From NCBI GenBank assembly GCA_023525715.1, contig CM042010.1, positions 68,846,894 to 68,910,893 on the forward strand: a stretch of DNA of 64,000 nt, read 5' to 3'. The notes beneath the pieces are model-generated. The model saw only the letters and a list, made by a program, of their open reading frames with translations. It had not been told where the DNA came from and did no database searches. The position numbers and the translations under genes are program-made. Positions 11,965-21,979 of the stretch are shown here, in pieces. Source of the stretch: Cichorium intybus (Eukaryota > Streptophyta > Magnoliopsida > Asterales > Asteraceae). Every line of letters begins with the position of its first letter. Position 1 is the first letter of the stretch.

Positions 11965-13054
11965 ATTAATGTTAAGTTGAGGGTATGACTTTCCAAGGGT
12001 ATAATGGGCAATAATATACCATGTAAATGATAAATGAAAGTAACAAAGAAGAGGATAAGTGGAATAATGAATGTCACAACCATATTGTGATATGAGCCTA
12101 GTAAAATCTGAAATTCAGTGGTCTATACATACTGTCAAAGTATAACAAGTTATTAATAAAATATGAATAAACTCCTTAGGTACTTAAGGAGTAAAAGATC
12201 GTGAATATGAGGGATGAGGAAAAGGAGGGTTCTAGTTAGACTTCTCTAACTAGCCAAGGTGAGTAATGTGTGGGTTTTCGAGTACATAGCAAAAGGAGTT
12301 TTATATAAAGAAATGAATTTTATGAAAAATGATTTGTGGGTCAAAATAGTTTTATGAAAGTTAATATGGTTAATGAGAAAGGAAATGGTTCTGCGGAACT
12401 AAAATGTTTTGTGAAACTGAAAATGATTTTGTGTAATGATAAGTACAATGTGTACAAAAGATAAATGAGAAAAGGCAAAGAATTAATGAAGTGTTGAGCC
12501 CTGTTGAGAAGTTAAGAAGTATCCGGATAAAGACCACGGCCTACTGCGGTAGGGGTGGCAAAAGACACTACTGGGATGGTACCTCCCGTCGCGAAGTAGT
12601 TGTCTTACCTTGGTAGATGAATTTGTTTCATACTATTGAGGAAGTAGCTATACGGGTGCGCTCGTATAAAACCTACGGGTGCGCTAGTAGGAATGTGCTC
12701 ACTAATGAAAAGGAATACCTATGGGTGCGCTCATAGGAAATTAAGTAATTGGAAAATTTGGAATGATTAAAGTATAAGAAAATTATTTTGGGTCTAAAAC
12801 CCGTATTACTCACGAGACGTATGTCTTACGTATGTTTTTAAAATGCTATGTACTCAGGTAGCAAAAGAAAGGGTAGATGACGCATTAAAGGAACAAAAGT
12901 CTTAAATTGATCAGAGTATGTACCTGTTTCTTAAATTGTGGTAATGTATTGAGTTTGTGACACCTCGTATTGAAACTAAAAAAATTTTATGGAAAAAAAA
13001 AATTTAGAATGTAAATTGTTTATTTAAATGTTGTATATGGGATGGGGTGTTACA
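11965..13054 (+). repeat. Second, partial LARD1 LTR (+) in tandem
   Basis: Begins inside the LTR (ATTAATGTTAAGTTGAG) and ends GGGGTGTTACA at 13054. It is more diverged than the copy before it. It is followed by the intact primer site, so it is the LTR adjoining the left internal region. It holds a hairpin triplet (12649-12737) but no dyad array. The mirrored right arm lacks this unit. Confidence 0.75.
12649..12737 (+). other. Hairpin triplet, second stem damaged
   Basis: TATACG/CGTATA at 12649-12668 with an 8-base loop GGTGCGCT; CCTACG 12672-12677 with AGTAGG 12686-12691 (closing pair lost); CCTATG/CATAGG at 12718-12737. It again ends 317 bp before the LTR end. Confidence 0.65.
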
Positions 13055-13058
13055 AATT

Positions 13059-13071
13059 TGGTATCAGAGCC
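13059..13071 (+). promoter_or_regulatory. Primer-binding site, left LARD1
   Basis: TGGTATCAGAGCC four bases beyond the LTR end at 13054. The leader after it (GTTTAAGTGAACTAGGTGTC) is shared, inverted, with LARD2 at about 60510-60530. Confidence 0.9.
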
Positions 13072-13865
13072 ATAGTTTAAGTGAACTAGGTGTCAATACT
13101 TGAACCTAGACTTAAACTGTGTAGGAGTTAAGTAGGGTACATACTTAACCATGCGGTTGTAAGTAAGGAGTAGTGGGAGTAAACCTAAAATAGTGGAACA
13201 TGAGTCCTGGTGGTAAAGCTGGAAGCAAATATGTATAGGTGGTTATAATATTATGGGCCCGTACTATCATAATCACAGGATATATATTTGAGTTTGGTGG
13301 AACCACACAGGAATCATGTGAAACTGTAAGGGATGAGTGGAGGAGGTGTAGGGGCATAGGTTTATAGTACCTGTACAATAAAATCCAGTATGCCTAAAAA
13401 TACTAAAGTAATATTTGAAAAGTATTAAAGATGAAATAATTAGTATAAGTTATGAAGTGGGGGAAAAACCCATACACTATATGTGAATCATTATAAAGTA
13501 TGAACGAAGAGAATTGAAAATTAAGATAATAAGTGTGTGAAGGATAATAAGGTAAAAATCCAAATATGTGGTTGTGATGACCAACATACCATATGAAAAA
13601 TAATGTAAAGTAGATGTAACGGGACATGCGATAATATAAAAGAAAACAGTAAAAGGGACATAACCAGAAGATATCACTACTAGAAAAAAGGCCTTTAATG
13701 GCACGCATTGCGTGTCATTAAAGGGTACAGATGACACGCAAATGTATGTCAAGGAAGCCCCTGTCATAAATGACAGATGACACATATTTGTGTGTCGTAA
13801 ATTTACGACATACATTTATGACAAACCTTTATGACTTACAATGTAAGTCATATATTTTTTTAAAA

Positions 13866-13869
<4 letters not shown>

Positions 13870-13952
<83 letters not shown>
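13870..13952. repeat. (TA)n microsatellite
   Basis: About 40 uninterrupted TA units inside the CACTA element. Confidence 0.95.
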
Positions 13953-13953
<1 letters not shown>

Positions 13954-14009
13954 CCAAAGCTATGCAACAACCACAAGCGCCATGTGAATTGTGAATCACG
14001 ATCATTTAT

Positions 14010-14167
14010 ATGTCAAATATCTTTATATTTACAGCTATAAAACCATTCATATGCCAAATATCTTTATATTTACAACTATAAAAGCATTCATGTGCCAAAT
14101 ATCTTTATATTTACAACTATAAAAGCATTCATGTGCCAAATATCTTTATATTTACAACTATAAAACC
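14010..14167. repeat. 41-bp tandem repeat, about 4 copies
   Basis: Unit starts CCAAATATCTTTATATTTAC; copies differ by a few bases. It directly abuts the captured exon. Confidence 0.85.
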
Positions 14168-14175
14168 ATCCAAAA

Positions 14176-14289
14176 ACACCATCTCCAGTCGCACCAAAGC
14201 TATCCACATTGACCAGAACCTTGCTACCATGTTGACTTGATAATGTAGGTAACTCCAAGAACTCCATTTCATCATCTTCAACATCCAAA
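14176..14289 (-). pseudogene. Captured polygalacturonase-like exon
   Basis: Read on the minus strand, an exon-like stretch starts right after a pyrimidine-rich acceptor (TTTTTCAG, bases 14290-14297). It encodes an acidic lead followed by KVLVNVDSFGATGDGV. That matches the VNVxxFGAxGDG signature at the start of glycoside hydrolase 28 polygalacturonases. The usual continuation (aspartate-rich, then the catalytic domain) is missing, because the sequence runs straight into the tandem repeat. This is a gene fragment carried by the transposon, not an enzyme. The family call rests on one motif. Confidence 0.6.
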
Positions 14290-17240
14290 CTGAAAAATAG
14301 TCATGTTGGTGATTGATATGCTGCATGGAAAAAGATATCGCAAATGACAAGGCAATTTTTCAAAGGGTATATTGACATCTCTACATATTCACCTTTCTGT
14401 TTCCACGTAGCAAAAGTTATCAAAACAGTTATCTAAAAAGCAATTGAAGGGTACTTTAGACATTTCAAATGACAAAACAATTTCTCAAATGGTATTTTAG
14501 ACACTTCCACATATTCACCTTTGTATCATCAGAAACTCCAAAAGGCTTCTATGTGCTCCTAAACACTTGATACAGATAAATGCTCCTGTAACTTACAGAT
14601 GTATTCACACAGAGTTTTTGAACACGAGTCAGCATACCATACAAAATTAAAAATGGTCAATAACTTAGAGCAAGAAGTTTTTGAAGAAAGAGAGTTTTTG
14701 AAGTCAAAACAAGCATCTTAATATTAGCACTCACACCCATTTCGGATCTGCAGTTCCACAATCTGCACAGTACATATTACCCGATTCAAAAACAATTTCT
14801 GCTAGCTTTTGTTTTGCACCTAATCAGTGAAAATCAGATTGTATCATAAAACAATCAACTAATTAATTAAAATGTCATAATTGAAGCAGATTAAGACTAT
14901 AATCAGAAGCTATGAAGAAACCTGGTAACCAGGAAACGAATTCTAATTCCGAGTTATGCACACACATATCGGATCAAAGAAAGAAGTAACTTTAAAATCC
15001 ACAAGGGGAGAACGAAATTAAGAAAGAATGAACTTTGAAACTCTAACCTTTGCACTTTCTTTTCTCGACTTCTACCAATCCTTGTCTCCTCGTCTTCACG
15101 CATCAGAAGATCTAAAATTGAAAGATCTGAAATTAAAAAATTAATTAGCCCAATAAAAGACCATAATAATAGGTACAGAAAGCTGTAGTTGGCAAAAGGG
15201 GGATTTCAAGGTGTGCGATCTCGCACAATTGTGAATACAGGTCAAGATTTAGACATTATTACAAATAATTCTCCTGATTTTGATAATCCATCGGAAGAAA
15301 CCTGCTCGGTCTGATTGCCGCTGCCGCTGTGATTCCAATTTCTGGCAAGGCATCAATGTTGAAGGCGAAGCTTGGAGGCAACAAAGAAATCGACAGCGCC
15401 AATGTGAGGAATTGCGTATGGGAGCTGAAGAGAAGGGAAGCGGGGATGAAATAGAAACCCTAGATATCGGGTTGCGAATTAACGATGGGAAGAAAAAAAA
15501 GTTTGCAGCGTGAATTATAAGAGAAACACAGGATGACACACTTTTTTATAAAACGACACCAAAGTGTCTCCCGTGTTTTTTTAATTTTACTGATTATGAC
15601 ATTAAAAGATGACATACATTTATATATGTCCTAATTATTATAAAAGATGACAAGGATTTACGACATACAATTATGTATGTCATAAATTCATCAGATTTTA
15701 AGAAATATGACACTTTTTTAATGACATGCGTTTTTGTATGTCATAAAATTAGTGTGTGTCGTAATTTGTATGTCATTAAAAGCTATTTTTCTAGTAGTGT
15801 ATAAATATATCGAGAATTTTGAATGGGGAGAAAAGGGGGTATATGGTACAAATATAAAGGAAAGTGTATAACTGAAAATTCCGTTGTCTAACGGAAATGA
15901 ATTATAATTATGGAATAAGGGTAAAAGTAGTGTCGCAGTAGTGATCAAAGTATAGATTGGGGAGAAGAATATAGATACATATATATAAAAAAAAATTATT
16001 ATAGACAAACCTAAGGACTGTATGAAAGGGTAAAGAATAAATACTGAAAAGTAATATGAAGAGTCTCCCAGGGACAACCAGGGAATTAAAGTATGATCAC
16101 TAAGAGCTGTAATCAAACATGTTGTTATGAAATAAAAGTAAAATACTTAATTAAGTACTAGACAAGGAAGCAAAGACAGAAATGAAAATTTAGAAATGAG
16201 AAGTCGTGACTTCCAAACCTGAAGTAAAAGTGATAAGTAAATGCATCTAATGGTTGGAACAAATAACTAAGTTATAAGTACAATGCTATAATGAGTAAAT
16301 ATAGCAAAGTAAGCTACATGAATGGGAAGGAAATAAAAAAAAATGGAAAACTAATAAAGGATGTGAGTATTTTGTATTATCGTAATACGATTATAAGAAC
16401 ATGAATTGAGAAATGGAGGTAGAATGCCTAATCAAATGTTAGGCAAGAAATTAAAGATAAAGTAAACGTTGAAGATAATGAGGGGAAATATAAAGAAATT
16501 TATTAAAGAAAATGGTAATGAGAAAAATGGTCGTTGGGATCAGATTTGATAATTATATAAAATAAATATAAGCAGAAATGTCAATGGTAAAAGGGTAACT
16601 GAAAGAATGTGTGAATGGCGACTGAAATAATATGAGGAAAGAAATAAAAATTAAATATCTTGATAAGCATCAGAAAAAGAATCAGAGAAAGAATAAGAAC
16701 GATAATAAACAGACAAGAAGTTACCCTTTCCGTATATGAATGAATATAATTAGCAAAAGTATCCGAAGCTTGTGAGAAATGGCCAATACATGGTTAGTAA
16801 TGATGAAACATAAGAAAGAGTGTATATGTATATATGTGCATAAATATAAAAGAATAAGTAAGTTACGGGACATATATAAAAGTATACGGGTGATTATGGA
16901 ATAGGTACCTTAATTAGAATACTATAAAATGTGAAGTATAAGAGTGAGATAAAGTTTTAATGTAAAAAAAAAATGACACAAGATGAAATTAAGAAATTGA
17001 ACATTTGATTGAAAATATTTAAATGTGTTGAAAAATATATTTTTGTATGTGACCATCACTGAAATAAGATGAACTGTTTTTATCTAACAAATATTATCAG
17101 TTTATTTCAGATTGCGTGGATTCGAGATCAAAAACAAGAATGAATCAAGACCCAAGAAACCTTGAGAAAACAACCAAACCTAAGGAAGTGATGCTACGAA
17201 CCAAAGAGCAAAATACAAAAATGTCACCGTGCTACAGCAC

Positions 17241-17515
17241 TCGCGACGCGACGACCACCTTGTTCGCGACGCGAAGCCTTCAACGCGAGACAGAAGGCAT
17301 GGTCGCGACGTGAAGAAAAACAAAACACAGAAGTCCAGATTGCTACAGCAATCGCGACGCGACGCCTCTCCTGGTCACGACGCGAAGCCCCAAACGCGAC
17401 AATACCAACTTTTCAATCGCGAGACTACCAACACAACGCACTAACCAGTGGCCGACCAAAAGCAACACGACACACGCTTCTTCGCGATGCGACGGACCCC
17501 ATGGTCGCGACGCGA
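17241..17515 (+). promoter_or_regulatory. TCGCG-A-CGCGA dyad array upstream of the Copia TATA box
   Basis: Seven copies: 17241-17251, 17264-17274, 17303-17313 (CG>TG), 17352-17362, 17375-17385 (CG>CA), 17482-17492 (CG>TG) and 17505-17515. They end 19 bp before TATAAATA. Being palindromic and promoter-proximal, they look like protein-binding sites. No factor can be named from sequence alone. Confidence 0.6.
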
Positions 17516-18501
17516 TCGCTGTGTTTCAGCAACTATAAATAAGAAGCTCACCTCTTGCCATTCAGTGTGCAGTGCAAAAAACCTTACACCACTTCATACC
17601 CATTCAAGCACCAATACATCAAGATTACCCCACGTCCAAAGAGCTAAAAACCTGCCAAAAACTCTCTAGAAAATTCTTTTCAACCAAAGAAAATCCACGT
17701 TCAAACAAACACCAAACAAAACCGCTACACCCATACTCTACCCGACACCAAACAAAACCTCTACCCAACACCATACAAAACCTCTACCCGACACCAAACA
17801 AAAACCTCTACCCGACACCTAAACTTCAAACCTCTAAACAACCTCAACCCGAATACCAAACTACAAAACCTACACATCCTCTACCAAATACATACACCAC
17901 GAAAACTAAACCACAAAAACCCCTTGCATCTCAATTAAACCGACACCAAAAAAAACCCATTTCACCAAACACCAAAAACTACCAAACCTCATCCTACCGT
18001 AAAGAACAAGAATCGACGCTTCAAAGAAAACACCATCTTCCTCAGCTATCGATAAGTTCTTTTGAAATTATCTGTGTCGTTATTGATTTATTTAAACTGT
18101 TATAAATCAACTGTACCAAATATCCAATACATCCGAATTGAACCTTGACAACGAAAACATATGTGGACTGTATTTAACCGAGACATCTAACTTCTAACTT
18201 TTAACTTCTAACCTTTTTATTTATTGTAAAAACACTTTATCGTTGATAATGGCGTTTATTACATCTAACCTCTAACTTCTAACATTTACTTTATTTACCG
18301 CTTTCTGTCTATTTAAATACTGTCTAGATTAAATTTACAGCTTTATTTTATTTATTTATAGCTTTCAGTTATTTAGTTTTAGTTTATATTTATTCCGCAA
18401 CTCTTATTTATTCCGCATATTATAGACACAATACATATCTGTCACACAGTAACCGGCTTAAAAACCCTTACTCGTGGAGATCAGTTATCGTATTTTCAAC
18501 A

Positions 18502-18878
18502 ATTGGTATCAGAGCTTGTGTGATTTACTTTGAAATTTTTGTCGAGAACTTTTGTGTAGCGTTTTTATAAACCACCAATAAGTTTTCTTTAAAAATTTCA
18601 TCTTAATATCACTTGTTCAAAAAAAAAAAAATAATAAATAAAAACAACCCAAAAATGTCTTCCACAACCTACTCAAGAGCTCCATATGTCATCGATCAGG
18701 TATGGTCTATGATCTCAGAAATCGGTCTTTCAAGAACACCATTTGAGTCCCACATGACTAAGATTGAGAACAGTTTGAAAGCTGATCTCAAACTATATCA
18801 AGACACAATACATATCTGTCACACAGTAACCGGCTTAAAAACCCTTACTCGTGGAGATCAGTTATCGTATTTTCAACA
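18502..18878 (+). repeat. Captured internal segment inside the LTR (5' copy)
   Basis: Contains a full primer-site copy (18504-18515), leader, and an ATG reading MSSTTYSRAPYVIDQVW (from 18655), which joins the gag start to codons found at about 20516-20650. It then returns at AGACACAATA (18801-18810) to a duplicate of the LTR tail 18424-18501. The equivalent in the 3' LTR is 28398-28776. Confidence 0.9.
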
Positions 18879-18880
18879 AT

Positions 18881-18892
18881 TGGTATCAGAGC
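18881..18892 (+). promoter_or_regulatory. Copia primer-binding site adjoining the enlarged LTR
   Basis: TGGTATCAGAGC two bases after the LTR end at 18878. A second identical site inside the LTR (18504-18515) could compete for priming. Confidence 0.85.
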
Positions 18893-19169
18893 TTGTGTGA
18901 TTTACTTTGAAATTTTTGTCGAGAACTTTTGTGTAGCGTTTTTATAAACCACCAATAAGTTTCCTTTAAAAATTTCATCTTAATATCACTTGTTTAACAA
19001 AAAAAAAAATTAAAAACAAACAAAAACATTTAAAAATTACTTGTGTGATTTATTTTGAAAATTTTTGTCGAAAACTTTTGTGTAGCGTTTTTATAAACCA
19101 CCAATAAGTTTTCTTTAAAAATTTCATTTTAACATCACATTTTCGTTAACGAAAAAAAAAAAAACAAAG
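18893..19169 (+). repeat. Copia leader with tandem duplication
   Basis: The segment containing GTGTAGCGTTTTTATAAACC occurs at about 18930 and again at about 19080, besides the copy at about 18555 in the LTR extension. Each is followed by an A-rich stretch. No gene. Confidence 0.8.
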
Positions 19170-21281
19170 ATGTCTTCCGCAAACTACTCAAACATAAATT
19201 CTGTATCTATTGCTAACAGTATAGGTTCAGGTACTCGAGCACCCATTCTTATTCCCGAAGAATATAAATCATGGGTAGGTCGTATGAATCTTCATCTCAA
19301 CTCTATAAGTGAAGATGTGTGGAAATGTGTAGACGGATCTCTACCAGAAAACATGACCTCTCTTACGAGTAACTTGGATATACTGAATGAAAGGAAGAAA
19401 CTTGAACTTCAAGCCAAAAAGGAACTTGTGTCTGGAATACCCCACAGTATTCTAAGCCAAATGAATGATATAATCCTTTTAACTGCAAACCAAATTTGGC
19501 AAACTTTGAAAAATCGTTTTGAAGGAAATGAGAGAATCATTGGAAACAAGAAAACATCTGTTTTAAACGAATTTGACAACTTCAAAATGTTTTCACATGA
19601 GACCATCCATGATGCTCATGACAGGTTCAATCTCATTACCATCAAAATGAATAATTTAGGCATCAAAAAGTCACAGCATGAGATAAACCTCAAATTTTTA
19701 AACAACCTTTATGAAAGCTGGAAAATGGTAAAACTCATCATTCAGGGAAATCCAGCAATTCATACTGAATCTTTGTACAATCTGTACGGAGAATTACAAT
19801 CGTATGAATCCTCGATTGACCCACCAACGTCAACTTCTTTTGGAGGACCACTTGCTCTTTTGACAACATCCTCTCAAAACCAAACACATTTTCCTGATCA
19901 AAGTCAAATTGATTTAAATCAAAACCAAGCTTTCTTAAGTAATTCTTGTGACTTGTCTGATCCAAATAATGAAGCTGACTACCAACAATTGTGTGCTTTG
20001 GTAGCAAACACTAATCTCGAAAGATTTTTGCCACATCATAGACCAAATTTTCAACAAAGATCCACTTTTGGACAAAACTTTCAGAATCGTGGATTTCAAA
20101 ATAATCACAACTCTTATAATCAAAACAATGGTTTTCAAAATAACCAAAGTTCCGGATCTCAGCAAAATTATTCAAAACCATATCAACAAAAACAAACTCA
20201 AACATCTGAAAGACCACCCGTTAAGAGCCAAAAGGCTGACAATAACGATGATGATGATGACGTAATCATTTGTCACAAATGCAAAGGACTAAATCATTAT
20301 GCCCGAGATTGTCGAGCCAAAGTCAAGGTCAAAGACTCAGCTTACTATGCTCAAAAAGCCGAAGAGCTGAAGAAACAAGAAAAGAAAGCAAAGCAAAAAG
20401 CTTTGATGGCATTCTACGAACCTAGCGTGGAACACTGGCCAACTTCTGATGATGAAACAGATATTGAACCAGCTCAGTCAAACTTCTGCTTCATGGCTGA
20501 CAATGAACCAACCACAAGAGCTCCATATGTCATCGATCAGGTATGGTCTATGATCTCAGATCTCGGTCTTTCAAGAACACCATTTGAGTCCCACATGACT
20601 AAGATTGAGAACAGTCTAAAAGCTGATCTCAGACTGTATCATGACACAATAGTCAAATCTGATATTTACAAATCTGAATTACAAACCTTGCAACTCGGAT
20701 TTGGAGAATCCACAAGGACTAGAGACAAACTTGAAAGAGACATTGAACGAAAATCTGAAGAAAATAATCACGTCCTAGAACAATTAAATGAAGCTCTAAA
20801 ACAAAAAAGGGACTTAGAAATAAAAAATCAATCTGTTATTTCATCTGAAATAAAAGATACCTTAGAAAAGGAAGTCCTTCAGTTGAAACAAAAAATTCAA
20901 GATTTAACTGACAAAAACACTAGTTTAAATCTAAAACTAGATGATTCTTCAAAGCAAATCAAATTTCTTGAATCCGAAAATCAAAGATTTCAAGGAAAAC
21001 TGGATTCTATCAATATTGCCAGAAAATTGAGTGATGATGTTTTCACTAAAGCAAACAACTTAGGAACTGGCAAAATTGATACGAATTATAACCAGGAATT
21101 GGAAGAGAATCTTTTGAAAATGAAGAGACTGAAAAGAAAAATGGGACAATTAGTGAAAACTCTAAATCGCCTCAACCAGATTTTTTCTCATCTGCTAATG
21201 AGGACGATTCAGATGATGAAACAGTTATCAACTGCAGCCCAGATGATACCTTTTTCAACAAATCATTCAAAAGAGTTGTAA
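19170..21281 (+). pseudogene. Copia Gag, frameshifted at its end
   Basis: 703-codon frame from ATG 19170, chosen because it directly follows the A-rich leader. Residues about 20-250 resemble the plant Copia gag domain (EEYKSWVGRMNLHL, then MNNLGIKKSQHEINLKFLNN). A Gln/Asn-rich stretch and an acidic run (NNDDDDDVII) follow. The CCHC zinc knuckle CHKCKGLNHYARDC is at residues 368-381 (nucleotides 20271-20312). A coiled-coil-like Glu/Lys/Leu region spans residues 480-620. Near 21100-21113 the original frame passes into the frame used by pol, so the last about 57 residues here are off-frame. Gag would form the cytoplasmic particle packaging the RNA. Confidence 0.85.
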
Positions 21282-21979
21282 AATCTGAATCAGACTCTGC
21301 TAGTTCAGTAACTCATCAACTGAGATCTACGAAACTAACAAGGAATGATGGCACAATCAAACTTGAAAATTTCTTAAATGGAGAAAATTCTGATCATCAA
21401 AATGGTAGTACTTCTGTTCCAACAGTCTTTCCCTCTTTAAACTCAACCTTTATTGGAAAGAACAGTCTGGGACAAAAGTATTCAAAGAAACAACAGACAA
21501 ATAAACAACCCATTCAAGCCGTCTTTAAACCAAAAGAACAAAGCAAGCCCAAAGCTTTCAAAGAAACCCAAGAGAAACCTTTGAAACCAGTTTCTGTGCC
21601 ACAAAAACAAAAACCTTTTCAAAAACCAATTCAAAATCGCTTTCAAGAGATAAATTTCAATCTCTCAGGAAACTTTTAGAGACCATCATTTCACCAAATT
21701 CCATTCCATCATCATAATGTTTTTCAAAATCATCAAAATCCCAGATACAAAGAAAGGTCATCAAACAAAACTTCACATATAGGATACTTTTCACAAAATC
21801 AGAAATCGTTTCAAATGACAGGTTTTCAAAGACAAATCTCACTTTGGGAAAATCTAATAAATCAACTTAAACCTCAACCATTCCGTCCAATCAACAAATA
21901 TTACATTGATTCCAAGTTATCAATAACCATTAACAAATCAGGACCCACCATGGTTTGGGTACCTAAAATTTCTGTCTAA
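21282..21979 (+). pseudogene. Copia Gag C-terminus/linker with two stops
   Basis: In the pol frame this codes a Ser/Lys/Gln/Phe-rich stretch ending in the WVPK motif that in Copia elements precedes protease. Stops: TAG 21677-21679 and TAA 21977-21979. The second lies right at the gag/pol border and might be an original recoding site; the first looks like damage. Confidence 0.65.

Larger units (their letters stand above)
13675..15799. mobile_element. Non-autonomous CACTA (En/Spm) transposon
   Basis: Terminal inverted repeats CACTACTAGAAAAA at 13675 and TTTTTCTAGTAGTG ending at 15799, with 3-bp target duplication TAT at 13672-13674 and 15800-15802. Subterminal regions are rich in short motifs in both directions around TATGTCATAAA (13730-13850 and 15590-15780), typical of CACTA transposase-binding regions. 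The interior has a (TA)n tract (13870-13952), four copies of a 41-bp tandem repeat (about 14010-14167) and a captured exon. No transposase is present, so mobility would depend on an autonomous relative. The mirrored right arm near 38140 keeps the unoccupied site. Confidence 0.9.
17026..18878 (+). repeat. Copia 5' LTR (1853 bp), enlarged
   Basis: The core LTR is 17026-18501. The rest (18502-18878) is a captured copy of primer site, leader, start of gag and a repeated LTR tail. TATA box TATAAATA is at 17534-17541. A minisatellite with CTACCCGACACC units is at about 17735-17860. The ORF 17572-18105 is LTR low-complexity sequence, not a gene. Confidence 0.9.

Noticed and set aside
13770..13994. 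ORFs of (IY)n at 13770, 48164, 48622, 51941 and 52046
   Set aside because: Translations of (TA)n microsatellites.
15249..15539. 96-codon ORF in the CACTA element
   Set aside because: A plus-strand ORF overlaps it with equal plausibility and no domain is visible in either.
17572..18105. 177-codon Pro/Thr/Lys-rich ORF
   Set aside because: Lies in the Copia LTR over a minisatellite and is not preserved in the 3' LTR.
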